This document shows, one piece after another, positions 1 to 8,500 of a stretch of 34,636 nt of DNA. Source of the DNA: Lachnospiraceae bacterium (GTDB taxonomy: Bacteria; Bacillota; Clostridia; Lachnospirales; Lachnospiraceae). The notes under the pieces were generated by a model. That model ran no database searches. It saw nothing but the letters and a program-made list of their open reading frames with translations, and was not told the DNA's origin. A program made the translations under genes and the position numbers. The DNA lies in NCBI GenBank assembly GCA_021202715.1, contig JAJQCL010000192.1, positions 1-34,636 on the forward strand, read 5' to 3'. Position 1 is the stretch's first letter. Each line of letters starts with the position of its first letter.

Positions 1-1008
1 GACATCATCATTTACATCGGCTGCGGTGAGCGCGGCAACGAGATGACGCAGGTGCTGGAGGACTTCAGCAAGCTGCAGGATCCCCGCACCGGCAATCTGC
101 TGATGGACCGCACGACGCTGATCGCCAATACCTCCAATATGCCGGTGGCGGCTCGGGAGGCCTCCATTTATACCGGCGTGACGCTGGCGGAATATTATCG
201 CGATATGGGCTACGATGTGGCCATCATGGCCGATTCGACCTCCCGTTGGGCCGAGGCGCTGCGTGAGCTCTCCGGCCGTCTGGAGGAGATGCCCGCCGAG
301 GAGGGCTTCCCGGCTTACCTGGCCTCGCGTTTGTCTGCTTTCTATGAGCGGGCCGGCATGATGCTGAATCTCAATGGGACCGAGGGCTCCGTGTCGATCA
401 TCGGCGCCGTGTCCCCGCAGGGCGGCGATTTCTCCGAGCCCGTGACCCAGAATACCAAGCGGTTTGTCCGCTGCTTCTGGGGTCTGGATAAGTCTCTGGC
501 GTACGCCAGACATTTCCCCGCCATCCACTGGCTGACCAGCTACAGTGAATATCTGAGCGATTTGGCGCCGTGGTATAAAAATATGGTCTCTCCGCGGTTT
601 GTGGATGACCGCAACCAGCTGGTGGCCCTCCTTAACACGGAGAGCAGCCTGATGGAGATCGTGAAGCTGATCGGCAGCGACGTGCTGCCGGACGATCAGA
701 AGCTGGTACTGGAGATCGCCCGCGTAATCCGGCTGGGCTTCCTGCAGCAGAATGCTTTCCACCCGGAGGAAACCTGCGTGCCCATGCAGAAGCAGTTCCT
801 GATGATGGAGACGATTCTCTATCTTTATCAGAAGTCGCGGGAGCTGGTCACGATGGGCCATCCCATGTCGGTGCTGAAAGAAAATAAGATCTTCGAGAAG
901 GTCATCGCCATCAAGTATGATGTGCCGAATGACAAGCCGGAGATGTTTGATGAATATCACAAAGCCATCGACGCCTTCTACGAGGACGTCCTGACGCGGA
1001 ATGCGTAA
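1..1008 (+). CDS. ntpA: V-type ATP synthase/ATPase subunit A, 3' part
   Basis: Catalytic nucleotide-binding subunit of the V1 head of a prokaryotic V/A-type ATPase. The frame is open from base 1, so the gene is cut by the window edge: about 335 residues remain of a family length near 590, and the Walker A loop lies upstream of the window. The remaining part starts with IYIGCGERGNEM and contains NTSNMPVAARE, the Walker B region VAIMADSTSRWAEALRE and the GRLEEMPAEEGFPAYL stretch characteristic of subunit A. It ends with TAA, 63 bp before ntpB, in the usual A-B-D order. Family assignment is secure. Whether the complex pumps Na+ or H+, or makes or uses ATP, cannot be read from this part. Confidence 0.97.
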   Translation, partial: DIIIYIGCGERGNEMTQVLEDFSKLQDPRTGNLLMDRTTLIANTSNMPVAAREASIYTGVTLAEYYRDMGYDVAIMADSTSRWAEALRELSGRLEEMPAEEGFPAYLASRLSAFYERAGMMLNLNGTEGSVSIIGAVSPQGGDFSEPVTQNTKRFVRCFWGLDKSLAYARHFPAIHWLTSYSEYLSDLAPWYKNMVSPRFVDDRNQLVALLNTESSLMEIVKLIGSDVLPDDQKLVLEIARVIRLGFLQQNAFHPEETCVPMQKQFLMMETILYLYQKSRELVTMGHPMSVLKENKIFEKVIAIKYDVPNDKPEMFDEYHKAIDAFYEDVLTRNA

Positions 1009-1071
1009 GGAAGCGCAGAGATGGAAAGTAACAGCGGAATTTGTTTGATAAGACAGAGGAGGGGATGAGCC

Positions 1072-2451
1072 ATGTCCATTGAATATCTGGGACTCAGCGA
1101 GATCAACGGCCCCCTGGTGGTGCTGGAGGGTGTACAGAACGCTTCGTATGAGGAGATTGTGGAGTTCACCGTGGACGGGAAGGAAAAGAAGCTCGGGCGA
1201 ATCGTGGCGCTCTATGAGGATAAAGCCATCATCCAGGTCTTCGAGGGGACGGATAATATGTCTCTGGTAAACACTCACACCCGGCTGACCGGACACCCGA
1301 TGGAGATTCCGCTTTCCCCCGACATCCTGGGCCGGACCTTTGACGGTATCGGGCGGCCGGCGGACGGGCTGGGACGCATTACCTCAGACATTTCCCGGAA
1401 TATCAACGGTCTGCCGTTAAATCCGGTGACCCGTGAATATCCCCGGAACTACATTCAGACCGGCATCTCGGCCATCGATGGTCTGACGACGCTGATCCGC
1501 GGCCAGAAGCTGCCGATCTTTTCCGGAAATGGTCTTCCCCACGACCAGCTGGTGGCGCAGATTGTCCGGCAGGCGACTCTGGGCGGAGAGTCGGATGAAA
1601 AATTCGCCATCGTCTTTGCGGCGATGGGCGTCAAATACGATGTGGCGGAGTTCTTCCGCCGTACCTTTGAGGAGAGCGGCGCCGCCGATCATGTGGTCAT
1701 GTATCTGAACCTGGCCAACGACCCGGTCGTGGAGCGTCTGATCACGCCCAAGGTGGCGCTGACCGCGGCAGAATATCTGGCTTTCGAGTGCGGTATGCAC
1801 ATCCTCGTCATCCTCACAGATATGACCTCGTTTGCTGAGGCCATGCGTGAGGTCTCTTCCTCCAAGGGAGAGATTCCTTCAAGAAAGGGCTATCCCGGCT
1901 ACCTGTACAGCGAGCTGGCGACCCTCTATGAGCGCGCCGGTATCGTCGAGGGCGTGGAGGGCTCGGTGACGCAGATTCCGATCCTCACGATGCCCAATGA
2001 CGACATCACGCACCCGATTCCCGATCTGACTGGTTACATCACCGAAGGACAGATCGTGCTGGAGCGTTCCCTGCACGGGCAGGCCATCTACCCGCCGATC
2101 AACGTGCTGCCCTCCCTGTCCCGTCTGATGAAGGACGGTATCGGCGAGGGTTATACCCGCAAGGATCATCAGGATGTGGCGAATCAGCTCTTCTCCTGCT
2201 ATGCCAAGGTGGGCGACGCCCGGGCGCTGGCCTCCGTCATCGGTGAGGATGAGCTCTCGGCGCTGGATAAGAAATATCTGGCTTTCGGCGAGGCCTTTGA
2301 GCATACCTTTGTCGGCCAGGGAGAGGATGAGAACCGGAGCATCACAGAGACGCTGGATCGGGGCTGGAAGCTTCTGGGCATGCTGCCCCGCGAGGAGCTG
2401 GACCGGATCGATACGAAGATTCTGGATGAGTTCTATCAGAGTGAGGAGTGA
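1072..2451 (+). CDS. ntpB: V-type ATP synthase/ATPase subunit B
   Basis: Regulatory, non-catalytic nucleotide-binding subunit that alternates with subunit A in the V1 hexamer. It has 459 residues, the normal family length. The degenerate P-loop reads IFSGNGLPHDQLVAQI (around residue 150) and lacks the GKT of subunit A, as expected. The conserved stretches ILTDMTSFAEAMREVSSSKG and RKGYPGYLYSELATLYERAG follow. The ATG at 1072 is preceded by AGAGGAGGGG with 7-8 nt spacing, so the start is well supported. The stop is 6 bp before ntpD, whose ribosome binding site lies inside the last codons of ntpB. Cotranscribed with ntpA and ntpD. Confidence 0.97.
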   Translation: MSIEYLGLSEINGPLVVLEGVQNASYEEIVEFTVDGKEKKLGRIVALYEDKAIIQVFEGTDNMSLVNTHTRLTGHPMEIPLSPDILGRTFDGIGRPADGLGRITSDISRNINGLPLNPVTREYPRNYIQTGISAIDGLTTLIRGQKLPIFSGNGLPHDQLVAQIVRQATLGGESDEKFAIVFAAMGVKYDVAEFFRRTFEESGAADHVVMYLNLANDPVVERLITPKVALTAAEYLAFECGMHILVILTDMTSFAEAMREVSSSKGEIPSRKGYPGYLYSELATLYERAGIVEGVEGSVTQIPILTMPNDDITHPIPDLTGYITEGQIVLERSLHGQAIYPPINVLPSLSRLMKDGIGEGYTRKDHQDVANQLFSCYAKVGDARALASVIGEDELSALDKKYLAFGEAFEHTFVGQGEDENRSITETLDRGWKLLGMLPREELDRIDTKILDEFYQSEE

Positions 2452-2457
2452 TAGTTT

Positions 2458-3078
2458 ATGGATCCGAATACATTTCCCACAAAGGGAAATCTCATCGCGG
2501 CGAAGAATTCTCTGGCGCTGTCCCGGCAGGGCTTCGAGCTCATGGACAAGAAGCGCAATATTCTCATTCGGGAGCTGATGGAACTGATCGATCAGGCCCG
2601 GGATATCCAGGGGCAGATCGACACCACCTTCCGCCGCGCCTATGAGGCGCTCCAGAAAGCCAACATCGAGATGGGAATCAGCCGCGTGGAGGAAATCTCC
2701 TACACGGTGCCCGAGGAGACCTCGATCCGCATCAAAACCCGCAGCATCATGGGAACCGAAATTCCTCTGGTGGAGGCAAGCTCTTCGATGGCGACGCCTA
2801 CCTACAGCTATTACGGCACGAGAAAGTCGCTGGATGAGGCCCGGGAGGCTTTCGAGAAGGTGAAGGAGCTGACGATCCAGTTGTCCATGGTGGAGAATTC
2901 CGCCTACCGGCTGGCCGCCAACATCAAGAAGACCCAGAAGAGAGCCAATGCCCTGAAAAACATCACCATTCCTCACTACGAGACCCTGGTGACCGACATC
3001 GGCAGCGCGCTGGAAGAGAAGGAGCGCGAGGAATTCACCCGGCTGAAGGTCATTAAGAGGATGCAGGGGAAGGGGTAG
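2458..3078 (+). CDS. ntpD: V-type ATP synthase/ATPase subunit D
   Basis: Central stalk (rotor shaft) subunit of the V1 part, 206 residues, normal length. The N-terminus carries the family signature around PTKGNLIAAKNSLALSRQG, followed by long helical segments that form the antiparallel coiled-coil shaft (residues about 10-75 and 130-200). The middle SSSMATPTYSYYGTRKSLDEA stretch is also typical. The ribosome binding site GAGGAG overlaps the end of ntpB with about 8 nt spacing, which suggests coupled translation. It is the last gene of the operon, since a strong terminator follows 32 bp after the stop. Confidence 0.96.
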   Translation: MDPNTFPTKGNLIAAKNSLALSRQGFELMDKKRNILIRELMELIDQARDIQGQIDTTFRRAYEALQKANIEMGISRVEEISYTVPEETSIRIKTRSIMGTEIPLVEASSSMATPTYSYYGTRKSLDEAREAFEKVKELTIQLSMVENSAYRLAANIKKTQKRANALKNITIPHYETLVTDIGSALEEKEREEFTRLKVIKRMQGKG

Positions 3079-3109
3079 GAGAGGACGGCAGCTGAATCTT
3101 ATAAAAATA

Positions 3110-3154
3110 AAAAAGTATGGCATTCAATGATGAGAGATTGATGCCATACTTTTT
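3110..3154. terminator. Bidirectional intrinsic terminator between ntpD and plsC
   Basis: Perfect 14-bp stem (AAAAAGTATGGCAT at 3110-3123 with its complement at 3141-3154), 17-nt loop, A-tract on one side and T-tract on the other. It lies between two convergent genes, so it can end both the V-ATPase transcript and the pncB-plsC transcript. Confidence 0.9.
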
Positions 3155-3159
3155 GTTAC

Positions 3160-3882
3160 TTACAGGTTCTTCCGGTACATCTCCTCCACCGCCTGCTGCG
3201 TCCTCGCGGGGAGCTCTCTCTTGGCGGCGCGGTCCAGCGTGGCCGTCTCGATGGGAGCGCCGAATTCGATAGTGACGGCGTGGGGATGAATCCAGGGGAA
3301 ATGTTTCTCCAGAACATCGTCCGTATAGGTGAAGGCCACCGGGATGATCGGGCATCCGGCTTTTTCCGCGATCTTGAAGCTGCCCTCCTTAAAGGGAAGC
3401 AGCTCCTCGCCGTGATTGCGCGTCCCCTCCGGGCAGATCCAGATGGAGATGCCGTTTTTGATCTGGTCGATGGCGGCGAGGATGGTCTTCATGCCTTCCC
3501 GCATGTTCTCACGGTCCAGGAAGAGGCAGTGAAGGCGGACCATCCAGTGGGAGAGCAGAGGAATCTTGAGGAACTCTTTCTTGGCAACAAAACCGCAGAG
3601 CCCCTTCACCTGGCAGTAGCCGATGATGATATCGAAATAACTGCGGTGGTTGCTGACGTAGAGTACCGGGCGGTCGTCGGGGATATTCTCCCGGCCGATC
3701 ACCGTGAGCTGAATCCCGGAGAACCACTGGACGCCCCGGAGGATGAACTGGACGGCGGCGAGGCTGCTGCGATCCTTCAGGGATGGATTGAATTTCCCGA
3801 TGATCCACTCGATGAACAGCAGCGGGATGCCTACGGGCACCAGAAAGAGGATGACAAGGGTCAGAGACAGGACGGTTCTCAT
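3160..3882 (-). CDS. plsC: 1-acyl-sn-glycerol-3-phosphate acyltransferase family protein
   Basis: Membrane-associated acyltransferase of the PlsC/LPLAT family, expected to place the second acyl chain on lysophosphatidic acid in phospholipid synthesis. It has 240 residues. An N-terminal hydrophobic segment (residues 3-27) would anchor it. The catalytic NHX4D motif is NHRSYFD (His79, Asp84) and the glycerophosphate-binding motif is PEGTRN (151-156). The start codon overlaps the stop of pncB in an ATGA arrangement (3879-3882), so the two genes are translationally coupled. The link between NAD salvage and lipid acylation looks like simple co-transcription. Substrate specificity within the family is not certain. 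Confidence 0.93.
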   Translation of the reverse strand: MRTVLSLTLVILFLVPVGIPLLFIEWIIGKFNPSLKDRSSLAAVQFILRGVQWFSGIQLTVIGRENIPDDRPVLYVSNHRSYFDIIIGYCQVKGLCGFVAKKEFLKIPLLSHWMVRLHCLFLDRENMREGMKTILAAIDQIKNGISIWICPEGTRNHGEELLPFKEGSFKIAEKAGCPIIPVAFTYTDDVLEKHFPWIHPHAVTIEFGAPIETATLDRAAKRELPARTQQAVEEMYRKNL

Positions 3883-5351
3883 TGATCAGCCTCCTCGTTG
3901 ATCTCGTTCAGGTTGTCCAGCAACTGATACTTCATGTCAAACAGCTTCCGGGACAGATCGATGTAGACCTCATGAGGGTTGGCGAAACGCCGGGTCTCAT
4001 CCCACAGCGTATCCTGCTCTTTGCGGCAGATCTCGCGGATCTCCATGACGCTGGGGCTGGTGTAGACGCACTCGCCGTTCTTGAAAACAGGTTCCAGGAG
4101 CTTCCGCAGTGTGAAGGTGCCCGCGTCCAGATAGGTCTTCTTCCAGGTGTGGACCGGGTCGAAGATCATCAGGTTGTGGTCTTCGACGAAGATCTCGTCG
4201 TGGAGCGCCAGCAGATCGCCGATGATCTTGCCGGTGGATTTCTTATAAATACGGTAAATGATCTTATTTCCCGGGTTGGTGATCTTCTCCGAGTTCTCGG
4301 AGCGCTTGATCTTCGGCACGAAAGTGTCTGTTTTGCGGTCGTAGATGGCGGCCAGCTTGTACACGCCGCCGAAAGCCGGGCAGTCCTTGCTGGTGATCAG
4401 ATTGGTCCCCACACCCCAGGAGGTGATGGCGGCGTCCTGATCCTTCAGGCTGGCGATCAGATACTCGTCCAGGTCGCAGGAGGCAGAGATGACGGCGTCC
4501 GTGAAGCCCGCCTCATCCAGCATTTTCCGGGCCTCTTTGGAGAGATAGGCCAGGTCGCCGCTGTCCAGACGGATGCCATAGTAGCTGAGAGGAATGCCCG
4601 CGTCGCGCATTTCCTGGAAGACCTGAATGGCGTGGGGCACGCCGCTCTTTAGTGTGTTATAGGTATCAACCAGCAAAATGCAGGCCGAGGGATAGAGATG
4701 CGCGTAGGCACGGAAAGCCGTCAGCTCATCGTCGAAGCTCATGATCCAGCTGTGGGCGTGCGTGCCTTTGACAGGAATGTCGAATAGCTGCCCCGCCAGA
4801 ACGTTGCTGGTGCCGATGCAGCCTCCGATGACCGCGGCACGCGCGCCGTAGATGCCTGCATCAGGCCCCTGCGCCCGGCGCAGACCGAATTCCATGATGC
4901 CATCGCCTTCTGCCGCGTAGACAACGCGGGAGGCCTTGGTAGCGATCAGGCACTGGTGGTTCACGATGTTCAGCAAAGCTGGTTCCAGCAGCTGCGCTTC
5001 CATAACCGGTGCAACGACCTTGACCAGCGGCTCGTTGGGGAAGACCACGGTTCCCTCGGGAATCGCGTAGATATCGCCTGTGAAATGGAAATGTGCCAGA
5101 TAATCGAGGAAATCTTCGTGGAAAATGCCCAGAGACCGCAGGTACTCGATGTCTCCGTCGGTGAAGTGGAGGTTTTCGACATACTCGATGATCTGCGCAA
5201 GGCCTGCGCAGATCGCATAGCCGCTGCCGCTGGGATTGCTTCGGTAAAAGGCGTCAAAAACAACGGTTTCGTTAAATTTCTGCTCATAATAGCCCTGCAT
5301 CATCGTCAGTTCATACAGGTCGGTCAGCAGGGTCAGATTGCGTTTGCTCAT
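3879..5351 (-). CDS. pncB: Nicotinate phosphoribosyltransferase
   Basis: Converts nicotinate and PRPP to nicotinate mononucleotide with ATP hydrolysis, the entry step of the Preiss-Handler NAD salvage route, in the cytoplasm. It has 490 residues. The N-terminal signature TDLYELTMMQGYY (10-22), the FGLRRAQGPDAGIYGARAA block (155-173) and the GTHAHS loop (196-201, containing the family histidine) are all present. A longer frame runs up to 5402. The ATG at 5351 is preferred because AAAGGAG lies about 11 nt upstream and family homology starts at MSKRN. The promoter is far upstream (5696-5723), leaving a leader of about 340 nt filled by two palindromic repeats. The gene overlaps plsC by 4 bp. Confidence 0.95.
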   Translation of the reverse strand: MSKRNLTLLTDLYELTMMQGYYEQKFNETVVFDAFYRSNPSGSGYAICAGLAQIIEYVENLHFTDGDIEYLRSLGIFHEDFLDYLAHFHFTGDIYAIPEGTVVFPNEPLVKVVAPVMEAQLLEPALLNIVNHQCLIATKASRVVYAAEGDGIMEFGLRRAQGPDAGIYGARAAVIGGCIGTSNVLAGQLFDIPVKGTHAHSWIMSFDDELTAFRAYAHLYPSACILLVDTYNTLKSGVPHAIQVFQEMRDAGIPLSYYGIRLDSGDLAYLSKEARKMLDEAGFTDAVISASCDLDEYLIASLKDQDAAITSWGVGTNLITSKDCPAFGGVYKLAAIYDRKTDTFVPKIKRSENSEKITNPGNKIIYRIYKKSTGKIIGDLLALHDEIFVEDHNLMIFDPVHTWKKTYLDAGTFTLRKLLEPVFKNGECVYTSPSVMEIREICRKEQDTLWDETRRFANPHEVYIDLSRKLFDMKYQLLDNLNEINEEADQ

Positions 5352-5399
5352 AAGATGGAGTTCTCCTTTGTGGGGCGGTGTGGATAACGGCACTGCCCG

Positions 5400-5683
5400 C
5401 ATGATGCTGGGTCATGAGTATTTTCGCATGAACGCGACCTCAAAACCTTCGGTTTTTCGGTGTTCGTTTGCACTCACATAGCTCCTGGAGCATTTATCTG
5501 CATGCAAGCATGCGCTAAATGCTCTGCGTCACTGCGTTCATGGTGCTGTGTCATGAGTATTTTCGCATGAACGCATACCTCAAAACCTTCGGTTTTTCGG
5601 TGTTCGTTTGCACTCACATAGCTCCTGGAGCATTTATCTGCATGCAAGCATGCGCTAAATGCTCTGCGTCACTGCGTTCATGC
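5400..5683. repeat. Tandem pair of about 140-bp dyad-symmetric repeats in the pncB leader
   Basis: Two head-to-tail copies (about 5400-5542 and 5544-5682) differ by about one indel and two or three substitutions. Each copy contains a nested inverted repeat, GAGCATTTA with TAAATGCTC around GCATGC-AA-GCATGC, and a hairpin AAAACC-TTC-GGTTTT. Each is bounded by GCATGAACGC and GCGTTCATG, so each copy can fold as a long branched cruciform or RNA. The second copy is further bounded by ATGAACGCATA (5567-5577) and TATGCGTTCAT (5685-5695). No protein is credible here. The pair lies between the pncB promoter and gene. It could be a MITE/REP-like element or a structured leader RNA. Confidence 0.85.
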
Positions 5684-5695
5684 TTATGCGTTCAT

Positions 5696-5723
5696 ATTAT
5701 ACCACGATTTTTTTTCCGCACAA
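5696..5723 (-). promoter_or_regulatory. Promoter of pncB-plsC
   Basis: On the minus strand, -35 TTGTGC (5718-5723), 16-bp spacer, extended -10 TGGTATAAT with TATAAT at 5696-5701. It points into the tandem repeats and then pncB. Confidence 0.7.
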
Positions 5724-5812
5724 CCGGTTTATGCGGGATTTCGGCAGAGAGATTTACAGGTGACAAGACAAATTCAGCTTTTCAGATATGTACGATATCG
5801 GGGGCGAAAGTC

Positions 5813-6319
5813 TTATTTCGCCCGTGCTGCAAACATATCTTCAAGAAACTGCAGCCCGGTGGCTGTGCAGAAGATGTGTTCCCGCGCCGCCGCGATCGCA
5901 TGCGCATCGGATGAACTTTCGTAGAGATTCACCAGAAAATCCGCCTCGACCAGGATCTGATAATCCATCCCATCGATGTTCTTATAGGTATGGTGATGTC
6001 CGATCAGATATTTGACCCTCTCGATCTCCTCCTCGGAATATCCGCCGAGCTCACGGAGCAGCTTCTCCGCCTCGGCCGGGCCCTCGATCTCCTGGTAATG
6101 ACCCGAACTGGAGCCGTATTTTTCTTCGCTCACATGGATGCCGATGTCGTGCAGGATGGCGGCTGTTTCCAGAGTGTGCTGTGTCTTCTCATCAAGCCCT
6201 TCCAGAATACCGATCGCGGCAGCCAGATCATGGACCTTTACAAAATGCTGAATGCGCGGCGTATCCCCGCGATCGTAACGGATCATGGCGGCCATCAGGG
6301 CGGCGGTTTGTCTATCCAT
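5813..6319 (-). CDS. HD-domain phosphohydrolase family protein
   Basis: Small HD-superfamily protein of 168 residues, a metal-dependent phosphohydrolase fold. Visible metal-ligand candidates are His30, the paired HD in LHDIGIH (His57-Asp58), His74, GHHHTY (108-110) and Asp127, so the full HD set looks intact. The substrate is unknown. Related small HD proteins are usually annotated only as HD-domain proteins, some acting on nucleotides. The frame opens at 6364. The ATG at 6319 is chosen because AAAGGA sits about 10 nt upstream and a possible promoter overlaps the longer start. It stands alone, divergent from the LysM-GH18 gene. Confidence 0.8.
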   Translation of the reverse strand: MDRQTAALMAAMIRYDRGDTPRIQHFVKVHDLAAAIGILEGLDEKTQHTLETAAILHDIGIHVSEEKYGSSSGHYQEIEGPAEAEKLLRELGGYSEEEIERVKYLIGHHHTYKNIDGMDYQILVEADFLVNLYESSSDAHAIAAAREHIFCTATGLQFLEDMFAARAK

Positions 6320-6352
6320 ATGTTCTGGTTCCTTTCCCCGAAATATATTTGC

Positions 6353-6381
6353 ATCATAGCACATTTCCGTTCAAAAGGGAA
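6353..6381 (-). promoter_or_regulatory. Possible promoter of the HD-domain gene
   Basis: Minus strand extended -10 TGCTATGAT (TATGAT at 6353-6358), 17-bp spacer, weak -35 TTCCCT (6376-6381). The position fits a leader of about 25-30 nt before the ATG at 6319. Confidence 0.35.
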
Positions 6382-6408
6382 CCGGCGAACGTCCCGGAAC
6401 ATAGAATA
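6381..6408 (+). promoter_or_regulatory. Possible sporulation-type promoter of the LysM-GH18 gene
   Basis: CATAGAATA at 6400-6408 fits the -10 consensus CATANNNTA of late mother-cell sigma-K promoters, with an AC dinucleotide 17 bp upstream (6381-6382). The element sits about 20 bp before the start codon. The motif is short and could be chance, but a spore-lytic gene follows. Confidence 0.3.
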
Positions 6409-6428
6409 GAAGAAAACGGGAATTCGGT

Positions 6429-7571
6429 ATGGCAGTCTATGTGGTAAAAGCGGACGATTCCGTCGAGACGATCGCCGCTGCGGCGGGTGTTTCGGTGGAA
6501 CAGCTTGTCTCGGAAAATCAGATTCCGTATCCTTATCGCCTGGCGATCGGCCAGGCTCTTTATCTTCCGGCGGAAATGACCGTGCCCGGACGGGAAATCA
6601 ATACAAATGGTTACGCGTATCCCTTTATTGGAAATTATGTACTGCGGCGGACTCTTCCGTATCTGTCATCTTTGTCCGTTTTTTCCTACGGGTTTACCAC
6701 GGCGGGTGAGCTGGTGCCGCCGCGGCTTCCCGATGTGTGGATGATTCAGGCTGCGGAAGAGTATGGGACAGAGGCCATTCTGACGCTGACTCCTCTGGAT
6801 GAGGCCGGGCAGTTTAATAACTATCTGATTCATGCGGTGGTACAGAATCCGGAATCCCGGCGGTCCCTGGAGGAGAATCTCCTGGCGGAGGTTCGGGAGA
6901 AGGGGTATGCGGGCGTGGATGTGGATTTCGAATACATTCTGGCGGAGGATCGGGACGCTTTTTCCCTGTTTGTGAAGGAACTGACAGAGGCGATGCATGG
7001 GGAGGGACGTACCGTGTCGGTGGCGCTCGCGCCCAAGACCTCCGCGAATCAGCCGGGGCTCCTCTATGAGGGGAAGGACTATGCGGCTCTGGGTGCGGCG
7101 GCGGACCGTGTTCTGCTCATGACCTACGAGTGGGGCTACAAGTACAGCGAGCCCATGGCCGTGGCGCCTTTGCCGCAGGTTCGTCAGGTTGTGGAATATG
7201 CCGTCACGGAGATCGATCCGGCGAAGATTTTGCTGGGAATGCCCAATTACGGATATGACTGGCCGCTGCCCTATGTCCCGGGAGAGACGGCGGCACGGAC
7301 GATCGGGAATGTGGAGGCGGTGCAGATCGCCATCGAAAATGGGGCTGAGATTCGCTTTGACGAGACGGCGCAGTCGCCCTGGTTTTCCTATGAGAGCGGT
7401 GGAATCGCTCATGAGGTCTGGTTCGAGGATGTCCGCAGCGTTCAGGCGAAATGTGACCTGATCCGCGCTTCCTCTCTGCGGGGCGCCGGTATCTGGCAGA
7501 TTAACCAGCTTTTTCTGGCCGGATGGCTCCAGCTCGAAGAGAACTTTCACGTGTTGAGGAAAAAACAGTAG
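6429..7571 (+). CDS. LysM-GH18 spore peptidoglycan hydrolase (SleL/YaaH-like)
   Basis: Glycosyl hydrolase family 18 protein with one N-terminal LysM domain (residues 2-47), 380 residues. The layout matches spore cortex-fragment lytic enzymes such as SleL/YaaH, which cleave N-acetylglucosamine bonds in cortex muropeptides during germination. The catalytic strand reads AGVDVDFEYI (161-170), giving Asp164, Asp166 and the proton-donor Glu168. The first Asp of the DxxDxDxE pattern is Ala161. There is no signal peptide, as is common for enzymes delivered to the spore from the mother cell. The ribosome binding site is weak. Inference: the host forms spores. YvbX-like GH18 proteins are close alternatives. 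Confidence 0.88.
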   Translation: MAVYVVKADDSVETIAAAAGVSVEQLVSENQIPYPYRLAIGQALYLPAEMTVPGREINTNGYAYPFIGNYVLRRTLPYLSSLSVFSYGFTTAGELVPPRLPDVWMIQAAEEYGTEAILTLTPLDEAGQFNNYLIHAVVQNPESRRSLEENLLAEVREKGYAGVDVDFEYILAEDRDAFSLFVKELTEAMHGEGRTVSVALAPKTSANQPGLLYEGKDYAALGAAADRVLLMTYEWGYKYSEPMAVAPLPQVRQVVEYAVTEIDPAKILLGMPNYGYDWPLPYVPGETAARTIGNVEAVQIAIENGAEIRFDETAQSPWFSYESGGIAHEVWFEDVRSVQAKCDLIRASSLRGAGIWQINQLFLAGWLQLEENFHVLRKKQ

Positions 7572-7627
7572 AATTTTCTCATCGGAACGTGTAAGATAGA
7601 GAGGAGTACGAGCAGGGAGGCATGAAA

Positions 7628-8392
7628 ATGCTGATTCAGGAGGAGATCACGATACCGGTTCTGTCGGGAGAGACGCCGCGGAGGCTTTTTATCTGGCTTC
7701 CCGAGGAGGCGGAGGAGTCCGGAGACCGATATCCCGTGCTGTATATGTTTGACGGACACAATGTGTTCCTGGATGAGACAGCGACCTACGGCCGGAGCTG
7801 GCGGATGCAGGAGTATCTGGAGGAACAGGCTCTTCCGCTGATCGTGGTGGGCGTGGAATGCAACCACGAGGGAAACCGGCGTCTGGAGGAGTATTCCCCC
7901 TTCGATGCCCGGATGAACGGAATTGGACGGCTCCATGGTCAGGGAAATCTTACCATGGACTGGATCGTGGACGAGCTGAAGCCGGCGATCGATGCGCATT
8001 TCCCCACGCAGCCGGAGCGGGAGCATACGGCCATTGCCGGCAGCTCGATGGGAGGTCTCATGGCATTGTTTGCGGTGACAGCGTATAATTATACCTTTTC
8101 CCGGGCGGCGGCGCTCTCTCCCAGCATCTGGGTCGCGCCGAACAAGCTGGTGGAGGGGATCAAAAACTGTCCCATCGAGAAAAATACCCGCGTATATATG
8201 GATTACGGGACGCGGGAGCTGGGCAATCACAACCGGCAGCGGATGCTCCGCGGTCTGGAGCGGGTGCATCGGACGCTGCTGGAGAAGGATGTCGCGGCCT
8301 GTATGCGGATCGTGCCGGGAGGCACTCATTCGGAGGCGTCCTGGGAGAGACAGGTACCCATTTTCCTGCGTCATCTGGGGCTGCAGGAGTAA
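7628..8392 (+). CDS. Alpha/beta-hydrolase, esterase D/Fes-type (PF00756-like), first of pair
   Basis: Putative esterase of 254 residues. The core shows YPVLYMFDGHNVF (36-48), the nucleophile elbow GSSMGG with Ser140, and a late His in GGTHSEASWE (His234), so a Ser-His triad is likely. No signal peptide is seen. The family includes carboxylesterases, S-formylglutathione hydrolases and siderophore esterases; the substrate here is unknown. An ATG at 7622 also exists, but the GGAGG at 7616-7620 would then be only 1 nt away. The ATG at 7628 has 7 nt spacing and is preferred. It is followed 108 bp later by a second esterase and then an ATP-grasp gene. Confidence 0.85.
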   Translation: MLIQEEITIPVLSGETPRRLFIWLPEEAEESGDRYPVLYMFDGHNVFLDETATYGRSWRMQEYLEEQALPLIVVGVECNHEGNRRLEEYSPFDARMNGIGRLHGQGNLTMDWIVDELKPAIDAHFPTQPEREHTAIAGSSMGGLMALFAVTAYNYTFSRAAALSPSIWVAPNKLVEGIKNCPIEKNTRVYMDYGTRELGNHNRQRMLRGLERVHRTLLEKDVAACMRIVPGGTHSEASWERQVPIFLRHLGLQE

Positions 8393-8500
8393 GAGGGGAC
8401 TGGAGCCGGAGACGGTGCGTGCCGGGGACACTTTATTGCTTTAAAGCGACGGCAGCGAGAGGACGGAAAAGAAGGAGAGGAAACGGGAGGAAGAGGAGAG

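Noticed and set aside
1879..3123. 414-codon open frame on the minus strand across ntpB and ntpD
   Set aside because: It is a shadow of two certain V-ATPase genes, has low-complexity content and no conserved motif.
5400..5683. CRISPR array
   Set aside because: Only two tandem copies of about 140 bp with internal dyads, no short repeats with unique spacers, and no cas gene nearby.
5519..5914. 131-codon frame over the tandem repeats
   Set aside because: It runs through palindromic repeats and into the antisense of the HD-domain gene, with no ribosome binding site. It is not a protein.
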